NCBI GenBank assembly: GCA_035299065.1
Contig: DATGXI010000066.1
Location: 1 to 64,000 of the forward strand
DNA length: 64,000 nt
Direction: 5' to 3'
Origin: DASPJQ01 sp035299065
GTDB taxonomy: Bacteria > Bacteroidota > Bacteroidia > Flavobacteriales_D > UBA2798
Shown: one piece after another, positions 48,951-58,940 of the stretch
How positions within the stretch are numbered: position 1 is the stretch's first letter
Layout: each line of letters begins with the position of its first letter
Notes under the pieces: generated by a model
Seen by the model: the letters and a program-made list of their open reading frames with translations, nothing else
What the model was told of the DNA's origin: nothing
Databases searched by the model: none
Translations under genes and position numbers: made by a program

Positions 48951-50027
48951 TCACTCTTTTTCTGATTTTCCGATAAACCGTTTGACATTTATTTCCTTTT
49001 CCACCTCAATTGCTTTTTCAATAAGGTTAATAAGTTGCTGTGCACACCAGGGCCCTAAACTAACACCTTTTGTTCCCATACCATTTAATACGTACATGTT
49101 TTTGTGTTCGTGGTGTTGGCCCACAACAGGCCTGCGGTCTTTCACAGCCGGGCGAATGCCTGCTTTATGCGATTTTACAGTCACTTCACCCAGGTAAAAA
49201 TCGTGTATTTTAGCAAGCAATTCGTTTTTTCCGGCTTCGGTGGGAACTTCATCCAGGTTTGTCCAATCATATGTTCCACCAATTTTAAGCAACCCGTCAT
49301 TTTGAGCAAGCATATACACACCGCCACTGTAAAGCGTTCCCTTTTCAAATGAATTATTTTCAATTTCAATAATTTCACCTTTAACGGGATATAACTGAAT
49401 GTGATTAAACCAGGGATTTTTTGAAACCAAATGTCCTTCGCAAAAAGCAATTTTTTCAAAAGAACAATCGCCATAGGAAAATACAGGGCCGGTTTGTAAG
49501 GTTGAATGATTAAAATCTTCATCCATGCAATTTTCACTACCAATAAAATTGCGAACAGCACGAATAAATTCAACGGTAAGAATATACCCTGTATTTTTAA
49601 TTTGCGCGTACCCGAATGGCGAAGAGCAATGCTTTAATTCGGTTGTGTGCACATTGTCATTTATAAAAATATCATAAACGGGCATCACCGACTTTCGAAT
49701 CCATTCATTTTGTTCTTCAAAACTTGCAAAAATGCGGTATAAATTTGTTTGTACATGAAAGGCAGCGTTTGTTTCGCGCTCAACTTCGTTGTAAAAATCA
49801 ATGCAGCTTAAAATAGTTTCCTTTGCTTTCCAGGCAAGGGTGGTACGTTTAAAAACAATGGGGTTATATACACCTGCGGCAATTCTTGAGGATGATGAAA
49901 GTTGTGGTTTGTCAATGAGTAAAACCGACTTACCGGCTTTTTTCAATTGAAATGCGAGTATGCTGCCTGTTAAACCAGCACCCACAACAGCTATATCATA
50001 GTTTTTTTTAGCCAAGGATTTACTCAT
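48951..50027 (-). CDS. FAD-dependent oxidoreductase (DAO family)
   Basis: 358 residues. VVGAGLTGSILAFQLKKAG is the Rossmann FAD-binding loop, and GIRPAVKDRRPVVG with YVLNGMGTKGVSLGPW is the C-terminal FAD-contact region of the D-amino-acid oxidase family. The substrate is probably an amine or amino acid. The rRNA methyltransferase gene lies 30 bases upstream on the same strand. Confidence 0.82.
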   Translation of the reverse strand: MSKSLAKKNYDIAVVGAGLTGSILAFQLKKAGKSVLLIDKPQLSSSSRIAAGVYNPIVFKRTTLAWKAKETILSCIDFYNEVERETNAAFHVQTNLYRIFASFEEQNEWIRKSVMPVYDIFINDNVHTTELKHCSSPFGYAQIKNTGYILTVEFIRAVRNFIGSENCMDEDFNHSTLQTGPVFSYGDCSFEKIAFCEGHLVSKNPWFNHIQLYPVKGEIIEIENNSFEKGTLYSGGVYMLAQNDGLLKIGGTYDWTNLDEVPTEAGKNELLAKIHDFYLGEVTVKSHKAGIRPAVKDRRPVVGQHHEHKNMYVLNGMGTKGVSLGPWCAQQLINLIEKAIEVEKEINVKRFIGKSEKE

Positions 50028-50057
50028 TTCATGTTGGTCAGCATGGCCAACAGCGTG

Positions 50058-50924
50058 CTACGTATGCAGGAATCTCCCGAAAACACCCAGGGGCAATTTC
50101 TGTCCGGTTTTCGAATGCAAAAACAATTCACCGGTTTCCAGCTTGCGGTTATTACCCTTTAACATATTCTCAATTACCAGGGCCGAGAATCCGAGTGAGT
50201 AGGCATTTAAAATCAAAAAATGTTCTTCGGGATCCAACAAGTTAAGCACCATGTCCATCATCTCCATAATGTTTTCTTCCAGTTTCCACTTTTCACCGTT
50301 AGGTCCGTGACCGTATGAAGGTGGATCCAGGATAATTCCATGATATTTACTACCCCGTTTTATTTCGCGCTGTACAAATTTTACGGCATCTTCAACCACC
50401 CAGCGTATGTTGTCAAGGTTTGAATGCTTCATGTTTTCATTGGCCCATGTTACCACTTGTTTAATGGAGTCAACATGCACCACATCGGCTCCGGCAGCTT
50501 TTGCGGCCAGTGAGGCTGCACCGGTATAGGCAAACAGGTTTAAAAAACGCGGATTTTTTGTTTTGAAAGCCGTTAGGTTGTCATAAATATAATTCCAGTT
50601 AACAGCTTGTTCAGGAAATACGCCCACATGTTTAAAATTTGTGAGCCCAAGTCGCAGGGTTATGGATTTATCGCCCATTGGATACTGGATTTTCCATTGG
50701 TCGGGCATGTCTTTTAATTTTTTCCATTCACCGGCAGCACTGCTTTTTTGAATGAATTTTACATGCGCCTGTTTCATCCATTCCTTGGCTTCTAAGACCG
50801 GTTTCCATATAGCCTGTGGTTCGGGACGAATGGTAATGTACTTACCAAAACGCTCCAGTTTTTCAAAATTACCACTGTCCAGTAATTCATAATCGTTCCA
50901 ATGGGCCGGGGTGAGTAAAAGCAT
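50058..50924 (-). CDS. Class I SAM-dependent methyltransferase, rRNA MTase (RlmI-like)
   Basis: 288 residues from ATG 50924; the start at 50954 adds ten residues not seen in the family. YELLDSGNFEKLERFG and the later FLNLFAYTGAASLAAKAAGA (SAM motif I) and GIILDPPSYGHG (NPPY-like motif) match the C-terminal methyltransferase domain shared by RlmI, RlmK and YccW proteins. No PUA domain is present. It likely methylates a cytosine or guanine in 23S rRNA. Confidence 0.82.
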   Translation of the reverse strand: MLLLTPAHWNDYELLDSGNFEKLERFGKYITIRPEPQAIWKPVLEAKEWMKQAHVKFIQKSSAAGEWKKLKDMPDQWKIQYPMGDKSITLRLGLTNFKHVGVFPEQAVNWNYIYDNLTAFKTKNPRFLNLFAYTGAASLAAKAAGADVVHVDSIKQVVTWANENMKHSNLDNIRWVVEDAVKFVQREIKRGSKYHGIILDPPSYGHGPNGEKWKLEENIMEMMDMVLNLLDPEEHFLILNAYSLGFSALVIENMLKGNNRKLETGELFLHSKTGQKLPLGVFGRFLHT

Positions 50925-51152
50925 GCCCAAAAGTACAATATATACCCTTTGCAAGGGGGGTCATACTCTGAAAAACCTGTTTTTTAATACAGAAATATGT
51001 GTTTTACGGTAGGGCCTGCCCCGTTAGAAACCCTTTAGGGGCGCGGACTGCAAAAGGATTTAGTCAAAAAGCTTGTACATATGTGCCTAAACCGTACCCT
51101 TTTGTGTACTATCATATGAAATTTATATATATTTGTTCAAAATAACCCCCCT

Positions 51153-51719
51153 ATGATAAAGTTTAATTCCAACGAACAATGGAAGGAAATCAAGTTTAAG
51201 AAAGGCGCCTTGCGTTTAAGGTATGCTGTTTCCAACCATGGACGTTTAGCCAGTTTTAAGGACAAGATCAAAGACGGTACGCTTTTAAAAGGAAGTGCAA
51301 TTGATGGTTATCCGATTTTGAATTTGCGTCCTGACGGCAAAAGCAAATCGTATTTTGTTCACCGTTTGGTAGCTGAAAATTTTGCAAAAAAATCAAAACC
51401 AAAAGCTACTTATGTTATTCATTTGGATTATAAAAAAAGCAATAATGCTACCAAAAACCTGCGTTGGGTAACCAAGGCAGAAATGGAAGAACACCAAAAG
51501 AAAAATCCGGCTGTAATCAAAGCGCGTAAAGAGCGCATGAAAAATAAGCCAACCGAAGGGTTAAAATTGAACCTTGCCAAGGTGAAAAAAATAAAAACCA
51601 TGATTAGCGCTAAAAACCGCGGCATGAAAATGGCCGAAATTGCCGATAAATTTGGCATTAGCGAAATGCAGTTGTACCGCATTAAGCGTGGCGAGAATTG
51701 GAGCCATGTGAAAGCTTAA
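51153..51719 (+). CDS. HNH endonuclease-like protein with NUMOD4 and helix-turn-helix
   Basis: 188 residues. EQWKEIKF with YAVSNHGRLASF is a NUMOD4 motif. YFVHRLVAENFAKKSKP and VIHLDYKKSNNATKNLRWV are the HNH core. A helix-turn-helix (MAEIADKFGISEMQLYRIK) closes the protein. This plan is typical of phage or intron homing-type endonucleases, though no intron or phage gene is adjacent. It has its own terminator. Confidence 0.85.
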   Translation: MIKFNSNEQWKEIKFKKGALRLRYAVSNHGRLASFKDKIKDGTLLKGSAIDGYPILNLRPDGKSKSYFVHRLVAENFAKKSKPKATYVIHLDYKKSNNATKNLRWVTKAEMEEHQKKNPAVIKARKERMKNKPTEGLKLNLAKVKKIKTMISAKNRGMKMAEIADKFGISEMQLYRIKRGENWSHVKA

Positions 51720-51748
51720 TTAAGGATTTAAATCAAAAATTATGAATA

Positions 51749-51777
51749 CAAGCCCGGTGTAAAAGCCGGGTTTTTTT
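51749..51777 (+). terminator. Intrinsic terminator after the HNH gene
   Basis: AGCCCGG-TGTAAAA-GCCGGG followed by TTTTTTT, 30 bases after the stop. The minus-strand gpsA gene ends just beside it. Confidence 0.85.
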
Positions 51778-52762
51778 ATGTCAATTGATCCGACAAAATG
51801 CGCATTTCAATAACAGGTGTCATTTTTTCATACAGGATGCGGTAAACAGCATCAATAATGGGAGCCTGCACGTCCATGTTTTTTTTCAACTCGTAAATGC
51901 TTTTTACCGCATAATAACCTTCAGCAACCATTTGCATTTCCAGCTGAGCGGCATTTACAGAATAACCCTGGCCTATCATATAACCAAACGTACGGTTACG
52001 CGAAAATTTTGAATACGCGGTTACAAGCAAATCGCCCAGGTAGGCCGACTCTTTTACATCACGGTGGGTGACATGAAAGGCATCAATAAATGAACGCATT
52101 TCGCGCAGGCAATTGGATATAAATACAGCCTGGAAATTATCGCCATAACCCAAACCGCCAAAAATTCCTGAGCCAAGCGCGTAAATATTTTTAAGTACGG
52201 CTGCAAGTTCGGCACCATACACATCATTGCTTACATTGGTTTTGATGTAACGGCATTTTAACAGGGTAGCAACGTCTTCGGCAATTGAAACGGTGTTGCA
52301 GGCTACAGTCAGGTATGAAAGTCGTTCCAGGGCCACCTCTTCGGCATGGCAGGGACCACAAATAATGCCTGTATTTTTTTCAAGCGCACCTAATTTTTGC
52401 TGGAAGAAGTAAACAGGTATAATGTTTAAACCGGGTATCATTCCCTTGGTGGCGGTGAAAACAAATTTATCTTTAAGTGCATTTTCGCTGCAAACCGAAA
52501 AAGCTTCCTGTATAAAAGCAGCAGGTGTTGCAATAATGATCAAATCACTTTTTGAAAGCACTTCGTTCAGGTCGGAGCTTATATTGAGCAACTCCTTTTT
52601 GAAAAAAACCGATGTAAGGTATTTGGGATTATGCCCGTAGTCAATTAAATGTTTAACCGTTTCAGGTTTATGCGCCCACCAGTTAACGGTATGACCATTG
52701 TCAGTAAGAATTTTGGTGATAGCTGTTCCCCAGCTTCCTGCTCCTATAACGGCTGTCTGCAT
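51776..52762 (-). CDS. gpsA: NAD(P)H-dependent glycerol-3-phosphate dehydrogenase
   Basis: 328 residues, normal length. GAGSWGTAITKIL (residues 7-19) is the nucleotide-binding loop; TATKGMI, GPCHAEEVA, and GDLLVTAYSKFSRNRTFG are family motifs around the active site. It reduces dihydroxyacetone phosphate to sn-glycerol-3-phosphate for phospholipid synthesis. It overlaps the terminator of the convergent HNH gene by two bases. Confidence 0.96.
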   Translation of the reverse strand: MQTAVIGAGSWGTAITKILTDNGHTVNWWAHKPETVKHLIDYGHNPKYLTSVFFKKELLNISSDLNEVLSKSDLIIIATPAAFIQEAFSVCSENALKDKFVFTATKGMIPGLNIIPVYFFQQKLGALEKNTGIICGPCHAEEVALERLSYLTVACNTVSIAEDVATLLKCRYIKTNVSNDVYGAELAAVLKNIYALGSGIFGGLGYGDNFQAVFISNCLREMRSFIDAFHVTHRDVKESAYLGDLLVTAYSKFSRNRTFGYMIGQGYSVNAAQLEMQMVAEGYYAVKSIYELKKNMDVQAPIIDAVYRILYEKMTPVIEMRILSDQLT

Positions 52763-52800
52763 GATGTGAAAGTAGTAAAAAAAATGAAATTGAAACCGGG

Positions 52801-53826
52801 TTAATCAAGGGTTGTCCTTATCACTTTATGCACTGAGCGATAACCATGGTCGGTAATAACTACAAAATAAAGTTTAGGTGAACGGTGGGGCTGGCTTGAC
52901 CAGCTATGCGGATTTGGTTCATGAAGTAAATTCCAAACATCAAAGCGAATATAAAATCCATTACTCGTTAATTCCTTTGTAAAACCAACAGGATTAAAAT
53001 GTATGTCATAAACCTGTATATCTTTATCCCAGAATCCCTCAACAAAAAATCGGTCCATGAAAGGATTCGGATAAATATTCTGGCGACTAAAAGCAGCATT
53101 CTCTGTTATTCCATTGCTCACATCGCTGTATTTTACTTTTTTAAATCCAAGTGGATTACCAAAAACACTTAAAAAAGAAATTTCAAAAACCGGTTGTGAT
53201 ATCAATGAATCGTAAAAATAATAATACAGGTAATGTTCCTTTTCATCGTTCGTTCCCGGTTCGCGTATATAAACTTCTTTTTTTAAAACGTGCACGTTTG
53301 TATACGTTGTAAGTGGGGTTGTGAGTGTACCGTCAGCAATTACTTCAAACGTTGTTGCCTGGTTTCTGAACTCACCGGTGCCATATTGAAAATGGGCCGA
53401 ATCATGGTATACCTGCCCGTAATTCATGTTGGTAAAAAGTTCAATGGCAGGTTTATCGTAAAAGGCATTGAAGGTACTTGCCGAAGAAGAATCGCTCAAA
53501 CAATTGCCCAAAAAACGCAGTGTATCGGTTTCTTTTTTATAAAACCAGTCGGTATTGTTGAATTGCGCCTGTACTGCCGAAGTGGGAAACATACCTGTAC
53601 ACCAAAGTGAGTCGGTATATGTGGTAACTGTACTTGATGTGGAGGTGAGGCTTCCGTAACTCCACGTTTGCCCGTGACCGGCAACAGGTGAGGCAACACC
53701 GGTTGTGTCGCAGTTAAATTTTGTAACCACATAACCTACGATGGGAAAATTAAGCGCAGTAAAATACGTTTGGGAAATTCCTTTCACGGGAATGGCCAGG
53801 ACAAAGAGTGCAATCCATTTTTTCAT
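52801..53826 (-). CDS. Exported protein with type IX-like C-terminal sorting domain
   Basis: 341 residues with a signal peptide (MKKWIALFVLAIPVKGISQ). The C-terminal part has IYPNPFMDRFFVEGF and IQVYDI, the pattern of Por/T9SS type A sorting domains, but the end differs from the usual short strand (KLYFVVITDHGYRSVHKVIR), so the fit is partial. The N-terminal 230 residues are Ser/Thr-rich and not recognised. Confidence 0.65.
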   Translation of the reverse strand: MKKWIALFVLAIPVKGISQTYFTALNFPIVGYVVTKFNCDTTGVASPVAGHGQTWSYGSLTSTSSTVTTYTDSLWCTGMFPTSAVQAQFNNTDWFYKKETDTLRFLGNCLSDSSSASTFNAFYDKPAIELFTNMNYGQVYHDSAHFQYGTGEFRNQATTFEVIADGTLTTPLTTYTNVHVLKKEVYIREPGTNDEKEHYLYYYFYDSLISQPVFEISFLSVFGNPLGFKKVKYSDVSNGITENAAFSRQNIYPNPFMDRFFVEGFWDKDIQVYDIHFNPVGFTKELTSNGFYIRFDVWNLLHEPNPHSWSSQPHRSPKLYFVVITDHGYRSVHKVIRTTLD

Positions 53827-53846
53827 TACACGAATATAGAAAAAAA

Positions 53847-54866
53847 TCAGGCAAGAATAAGCGCAGCCAGTTTATCAAGCGTTTTTTCATCGTATTGGTC
53901 AATGGGTACATGTTGTATAAGACTTTGATCGCGCTGGCTTAAGCCATAATCGTAGGTTTTATCGTAATAGTGCAAAATAATGCGGCAGGCGTCAAGCATA
54001 CGATTTTCGCTGATTGCAGCACAAGCGGTTTTTGTTTCCAGCGGTCCAAGCCTGCGTTCAATGCGTTTGGTGGCTTCTATTAAATCATCCGGATCAAATT
54101 TTCCGTATTCGCTGGCCAGGTATTGAGCGCGTTTTTCAAAGTCAACGTCAAGGTACACAACGTGCGAAGAACGCAACTGGTCCCATATTCCAGCAGGAAT
54201 TATTTTTTTGCCCACTTTGCGGCTTTCATCTTCAAACAGTATTTTTTTGGAAGCATCACAATTCAACAAAGCAAAGCCAAGCAGGTTCTCAAACATTTCC
54301 TGTGAGGGTTGGGCAGCTTCGCCCAGGTGGCCATAGGACGAACCTTTGTGATTGGCCATTGCTTCCAGGTCTATGCACTGCACATTTTTTTCTTTGAGCC
54401 ATACAATTACTTTTGATTTTGAGCTGCCCGTTTTTCCACCAATCACATGCATCCTGTATTTTGCTTCAAAGCTCTCAAGGATTCTTCGCCTGAAAAATTT
54501 ATAACCGCCTTTAAGTGTGTACACATTCAGGCCATATGTATTGAGCAACCATGCAACACTTCCGCTGCGCATACCACCGCGCCAGCAATGCACCAGCACC
54601 GTGTTTTCTTTTGCCAGTTTTTCACCCTCGGCTGCAATGGTTGATAGTTTTGGGCCAACCAGTTCAAGGCCTTTTAAAATAGCAGGTTGGCGTCCTTCCT
54701 GCTTGTACAGGGTGCCCACAACAACGCGTTCGTCATTGGTAAAAAGGGGAATGTTTACCGCTCCCGGAATATGGCCTTTTTCAAATTCAGCGGGTGTGCG
54801 CACGTCAATGATGGTAAACTGTTTACCAAGTGCAAGAAATTCATCAACGTTAACGGGTTTTACCAT
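53847..54866 (-). CDS. mnmH: tRNA 2-selenouridine / geranyl-2-thiouridine synthase
   Basis: 339 residues. An N-terminal rhodanese domain with FTIIDVRTPAEFEKGHIPGA and the catalytic Cys in VLVHCWRGGMRS (near 94) is joined to a P-loop domain with GGKTGSSKS near 141. This is MnmH (SelU), which geranylates and then selenates 2-thiouridine at position 34 of tRNAs for Lys, Glu and Gln. No selD is in the window. The tRNA-Gln(UUG) in the array is a possible substrate. Confidence 0.93.
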   Translation of the reverse strand: MVKPVNVDEFLALGKQFTIIDVRTPAEFEKGHIPGAVNIPLFTNDERVVVGTLYKQEGRQPAILKGLELVGPKLSTIAAEGEKLAKENTVLVHCWRGGMRSGSVAWLLNTYGLNVYTLKGGYKFFRRRILESFEAKYRMHVIGGKTGSSKSKVIVWLKEKNVQCIDLEAMANHKGSSYGHLGEAAQPSQEMFENLLGFALLNCDASKKILFEDESRKVGKKIIPAGIWDQLRSSHVVYLDVDFEKRAQYLASEYGKFDPDDLIEATKRIERRLGPLETKTACAAISENRMLDACRIILHYYDKTYDYGLSQRDQSLIQHVPIDQYDEKTLDKLAALILA

Positions 54867-54936
54867 GCTGAACGAAAATACGGTTTTTTAATTCATTAAT
54901 GATAAAAAATACTATTTTGCAAAAGGTTTATTCGAG

Positions 54937-55563
54937 GTGAATATAAAAAACATCATATTTGATTTTGGCGGGGTTTTCATTAACCTGGATTTTAATGCCA
55001 TTGTGAGGTCATTTAAAGCAGCCGGTTTCGAGCATTTTGAGGAGCATTATGCCAAAGCAAAACAGGACTCACTGTTTGACGATTTTGAAGTGGGAAAAAT
55101 TACGCCCGAACAATTTCGTGACCGCATACGCCAGTTCAGCAAAACACCCATGAGCGATGAAACCATTGACAAGGCTTGGAACAGTTTGCTGCTGGATTTT
55201 CCCAATGACAGGAAAGAATGGCTGTTTGCGTTAAAAAACAAATACCGCTTATTCCTGTTAAGCAACACCAACGAGATTCACATACGCTGTTTCGAAAAAA
55301 TACTGGAGCGTGATCATGGCAAAAATTTTCTGCCCGATGTTTTTGAAAAAATTTATTATTCAAACCGCCTGGGCATGCGAAAGCCCCATGCTGAGATTTT
55401 TGACCATGTGTTAAAAGATAACGGACTGAGCCTACACGACACCATTTTTATTGACGATACCGAAAGGCATGTGAAAGGGGCAAAGGAATTTGGCATGCAG
55501 GCCTATTTGCTGGATCTTTCAAAACAGGATATACGTGAGCTTGGGAACGATATTGGGTTGTAG
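54937..55563 (+). CDS. HAD-family hydrolase (YihX-like)
   Basis: 208 residues from a GTG start. IIFDFGGVFINLDF holds a variant of the catalytic DxD (Asp then Gly-Gly) as seen in the YihX group, with LLSNTNEIHI for motif II, KPHAEIF for motif III and FIDDTERHVKGA for motif IV. Likely a sugar or nucleotide phosphatase. Confidence 0.85.
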   Translation: MNIKNIIFDFGGVFINLDFNAIVRSFKAAGFEHFEEHYAKAKQDSLFDDFEVGKITPEQFRDRIRQFSKTPMSDETIDKAWNSLLLDFPNDRKEWLFALKNKYRLFLLSNTNEIHIRCFEKILERDHGKNFLPDVFEKIYYSNRLGMRKPHAEIFDHVLKDNGLSLHDTIFIDDTERHVKGAKEFGMQAYLLDLSKQDIRELGNDIGL

Positions 55564-55692
55564 GTTAAAGGTTATGAGTTACGCGTTAACAGGCAAGATG
55601 TTAACCTAAGGCCGAAACAAGATGCTCACTAACACAACAGTGTTCAAACAATCCATTTTTCCATCCAAATCATTGGTCAATCAGGGCTTACT

Positions 55693-58365
55693 TTGGTATA
55701 CGTGTTCAGGCGCATTCTCAATATCACCGTTTTACTTGCTTTTTTAGGAGCTGCTTCATGGGCTGGATACAAATTTTTCTTTGAAAACCGCGGCCCCAAT
55801 CACGAGCCCATTAAAGCCACACCCGCCAATGCGGTTGCGTTTTTGACGGGGAACAACCTGGTTGAATTTTACCGTGAAACGGATAACACCTCGTTGTTGT
55901 GGCAGGACATAAAAGCGAGTGGTTACATAGCCCAGTTTGACAACCAGCTTGACATTTGGAACATCATTGATAAAAAAGGCGCCTTTAAAAACATGAAGGA
56001 AGCCCCGTTCATACTCTCGTTTCATCCTGCAGGCATTGGTAAAATGGAATACCTGCTCAGCGTAAGCCTGCCGGGTAAAACCCCCGAAATGATTGCTGAC
56101 ATGCTCAGGCAGGGAAACATGACCATGCGTGCATATAAAAACGGCATCCAAATCATCAAATCGCCAAATGCACTGGAGTGGTTTTATTACAATTTTGACA
56201 ACCTGGTTGTTTTTTCACCTTCAGCTGATTTAATTCTTGCCTCAAAACGTGAATGTGAAGATGACTCACCGAAGCGAAAATTTGCAGGCTTTTACAAACT
56301 GCGCCCAACCATTGGCGACCATGTAAAATCAAGTTTTTTCATTCGCAACAACGAATACATCGGTTTGCTGGCGCCCCATTTTAATGCGGAACTTGAAACC
56401 ATATTTACACAGTACAACACGGGCGAAGCCGGTTTGTATGATTTGGCCATGGAGCCCAATGCAATAGTCATGCGTGGATTCAACTGGGCACCCGATTCAC
56501 TCAACACGAAACTAAATTTGCTGGAGGGGCAAAAACCGGTGAAACCTGAATTGGTAAAAATGCTTCCGGCCAACACGCAGTGGTTTTATTATTTAGGTCT
56601 CAGTGATTTCGAATTGTTTACCGATAAATTGCACAACGACCTGGAAATGTTAAGGCACATTGAAGATTTTAACGGTGCGTACGATGTAAACCTTCGCCAG
56701 CATTTATTGTCATGGGCCGAAGGACAAATGGTGTATTTCAACTCAATGGCTTACCCTAAAGAACGCCTGTTGATTGTTGAGGCCGATGAATCCAAACATC
56801 CCCTGCGTGAAATTGAATTTTTAGCAAACCGCCTGGATTCGTCCAATGCCGATGCGTTTGACTACAAAGGCAAAGTGGTAAGGCGGTTAAGGGAATCGAA
56901 TTTGTTTGGTTTATTGCTGGGTGATATTTTTAAAAACCTGAACAATCCTTATTACATGCAATACGATAAGTACATTGTATTTGCAACTTCGCCTGACGCT
57001 TTGATTGATTATTTTACGCAGATATCGGGTGAACAATTCCTTGCGCGCGATGTACAGTTTTATGACAACCTGGAAAACCATTTCAGCACGGGTACAAATA
57101 TTTTATTTCATACCGATTTCAAGGAAGGGAACGAAGCCTGGCGTATGCTTGACAGCGTGAAGGGAAATTTGCTCAGGGACATTCCGTTTATTAAAAACAC
57201 ATCGTCATTTACGTATTCGCTGGCCTGCAAGAGCAAGGAATTGTTTTATTCGCAGGCTGTGTTGAAATACAAAGGAAGTGCCAGCAGTACAACCAACACC
57301 ATTTGGGATGTAAGCTTTGATACGCTTTTACAAAATACGCCACACATTATTGACAACCACATTACGGGCACAAAAAATATTGTAATACAAGACAGGGCAA
57401 ATGTGCTGCACTCACTTTCGGCAACAGGTAAAACTGAATTCACAGTGCCTCTTGGCGAAAAAATAGTAGGTGAAATTGTAAATGTGGATATTCACAACAA
57501 CGGTAAAAAGCAATTGTTATTTGTGACCCCTAAAAAACTGCACATCATTGACCTGAAAGGAAAATACTTGCCGGGGTTCCCGGTAAACATTGGAAAAGAG
57601 GCAACCTCTACACCGGCTGCATACGATTATGAAAGCGATGGTAATTACCGTATTTTAATTCCCTGCGGATCCAAAATTGCGAATTACAACAAAGAAGGAA
57701 AACCCGTGAGTGGATTTTTATTCAGCGGTTTACCAGCCAACATTACCCAGGCACCCGAATTCCAGCGCATTGACAACAAAGATTATTTATTCATTTGTGA
57801 TGAAGCAGGAAATGTAAAGCTAACCGACCGTAAGGGCGTTGACCGTTATACCGTAACCTTTAAATTAAAGAATCGTGCTGCCAACAAAGTGCATTTTGAA
57901 AAGGGTGCAACTGTTGAAACAAGTAAAATTGTGTATTGCACCAACAACGGCCATATTTACAAGCAATTTTTGAATGGTATGCTTGATTCATTACCCGGAA
58001 AAACACACATTAAGAATGGGTATGCGTTTTTGGATACAGACGATGATGGGACAAATGAATTGGTGGTGGTTGATTCGTCAAAAATACGTTTCCTGGATTT
58101 TAAGGGAACAGTTATTCGGGAAGTAAGTCCGTTGTGCAGCGATTTCCAGTTACAGGCATACAAGGCTGGTCACGGGCTTTCGGTAATTGGAGGAACATGT
58201 AAGTCAGACGAGGTGATTACTGCTTTTGACAACATGGGTAATGATGTGGCCCGTATAAAACTCACAGCCGACTCGCCATTTCGTGTGGCTGATATAAACA
58301 ATGACAATAAGTTCGAAATTATTTATTGTTATAAGAACCGTATATTTGTGTATACCTTGAGGTAA
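55693..58365 (+). CDS. Large membrane-anchored protein of unknown function
   Basis: 890 residues. The start is TTG 55693 or GTG 55702; both lead into one membrane helix (ITVLLAFLGAASWAGYKFFF). The N-terminal half, with repeated substrate-like phrases on energy of charge and no catalytic motif, is not recognised. The C-terminal third has beta-propeller-like repeats, several with DxDxDG-type loops (DTDDDGTNELVVVDSSKIRF, DINNDNKFEIIYCY), like PQQ or FG-GAP propellers. It is probably periplasmic. Confidence 0.65.
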   Translation: MVYVFRRILNITVLLAFLGAASWAGYKFFFENRGPNHEPIKATPANAVAFLTGNNLVEFYRETDNTSLLWQDIKASGYIAQFDNQLDIWNIIDKKGAFKNMKEAPFILSFHPAGIGKMEYLLSVSLPGKTPEMIADMLRQGNMTMRAYKNGIQIIKSPNALEWFYYNFDNLVVFSPSADLILASKRECEDDSPKRKFAGFYKLRPTIGDHVKSSFFIRNNEYIGLLAPHFNAELETIFTQYNTGEAGLYDLAMEPNAIVMRGFNWAPDSLNTKLNLLEGQKPVKPELVKMLPANTQWFYYLGLSDFELFTDKLHNDLEMLRHIEDFNGAYDVNLRQHLLSWAEGQMVYFNSMAYPKERLLIVEADESKHPLREIEFLANRLDSSNADAFDYKGKVVRRLRESNLFGLLLGDIFKNLNNPYYMQYDKYIVFATSPDALIDYFTQISGEQFLARDVQFYDNLENHFSTGTNILFHTDFKEGNEAWRMLDSVKGNLLRDIPFIKNTSSFTYSLACKSKELFYSQAVLKYKGSASSTTNTIWDVSFDTLLQNTPHIIDNHITGTKNIVIQDRANVLHSLSATGKTEFTVPLGEKIVGEIVNVDIHNNGKKQLLFVTPKKLHIIDLKGKYLPGFPVNIGKEATSTPAAYDYESDGNYRILIPCGSKIANYNKEGKPVSGFLFSGLPANITQAPEFQRIDNKDYLFICDEAGNVKLTDRKGVDRYTVTFKLKNRAANKVHFEKGATVETSKIVYCTNNGHIYKQFLNGMLDSLPGKTHIKNGYAFLDTDDDGTNELVVVDSSKIRFLDFKGTVIREVSPLCSDFQLQAYKAGHGLSVIGGTCKSDEVITAFDNMGNDVARIKLTADSPFRVADINNDNKFEIIYCYKNRIFVYTLR

Positions 58366-58485
58366 TAGCGCGCAGATTTCGGAGATCCCGCAGATTTGCA
58401 AATTATAAAGTTTAATCCTTAAGTGGGTTTTGCAGAATTTATGTAAGTAATAATAGCGCGCAGATTTCGCAGATCCCGCAGATTT
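58366..58485. repeat. Two copies of a GCGCAGATTTC-type repeat
   Basis: TAGCGCGCAGATTTC is followed by GAGATCCCGCAGATTT in the first copy (58366 on), and the unit returns at 58453 with one base changed. Both lie between the large membrane protein and the GxxExxY gene. The type resembles the tandem array at 58941. Confidence 0.75.
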
Positions 58486-58535
58486 TCGGCATAAGGCATT
58501 TTCATTAATCTACGAAGCTTTAAACGAATTTCTTC

Positions 58536-58913
58536 CTACAAATTATTTACAATTCGGGTTATTCCGCGTGCCATATCTTCAGTGTTAAAATTCACCAACA
58601 GACCTAACTTTTTGTTTGTTAGCCGAAGATAGGTTAGTAATTGTTTTTTATGAACTGGTAAAAGTGACTCAACTGATTTAATTTCTAATATTACCATGTC
58701 ATTTACGATGACGTCAAGTCTGAAGCCTAATTCCAATTTTATATTATCGTAAATCACTGGTACTGGCACCTGTGTTTTTGTTTTTAAACCATTTTTATGC
58801 AACTCGTGTTTAAGTGCCGCAACGTATACTGATTCTAACAATCCAGGGCCAAGATTATTATAAACCCTGAAAATTGCTCCCCGGAGAATGTATGAAATTT
58901 CGTTTTCTGTCAT
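58536..58913 (-). CDS. GxxExxY family prot ein
   Basis: 125 residues. GPGLLESVYVAAL is the GxxExxY signature, and the later GFRLDVIVNDMVILEIKSVE fits the nuclease-like core (D, then ExK) noted in this family. The role is unknown; the family is common in Bacteroidota near repeats. Here it is bracketed by GCGCAGATT-type repeats on both sides. Confidence 0.9.
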   Translation of the reverse strand: MTENEISYILRGAIFRVYNNLGPGLLESVYVAALKHELHKNGLKTKTQVPVPVIYDNIKLELGFRLDVIVNDMVILEIKSVESLLPVHKKQLLTYLRLTNKKLGLLVNFNTEDMARGITRIVNNL

Positions 58914-58940
58914 AATAGTAATTTATTGTTTCATCTTTAA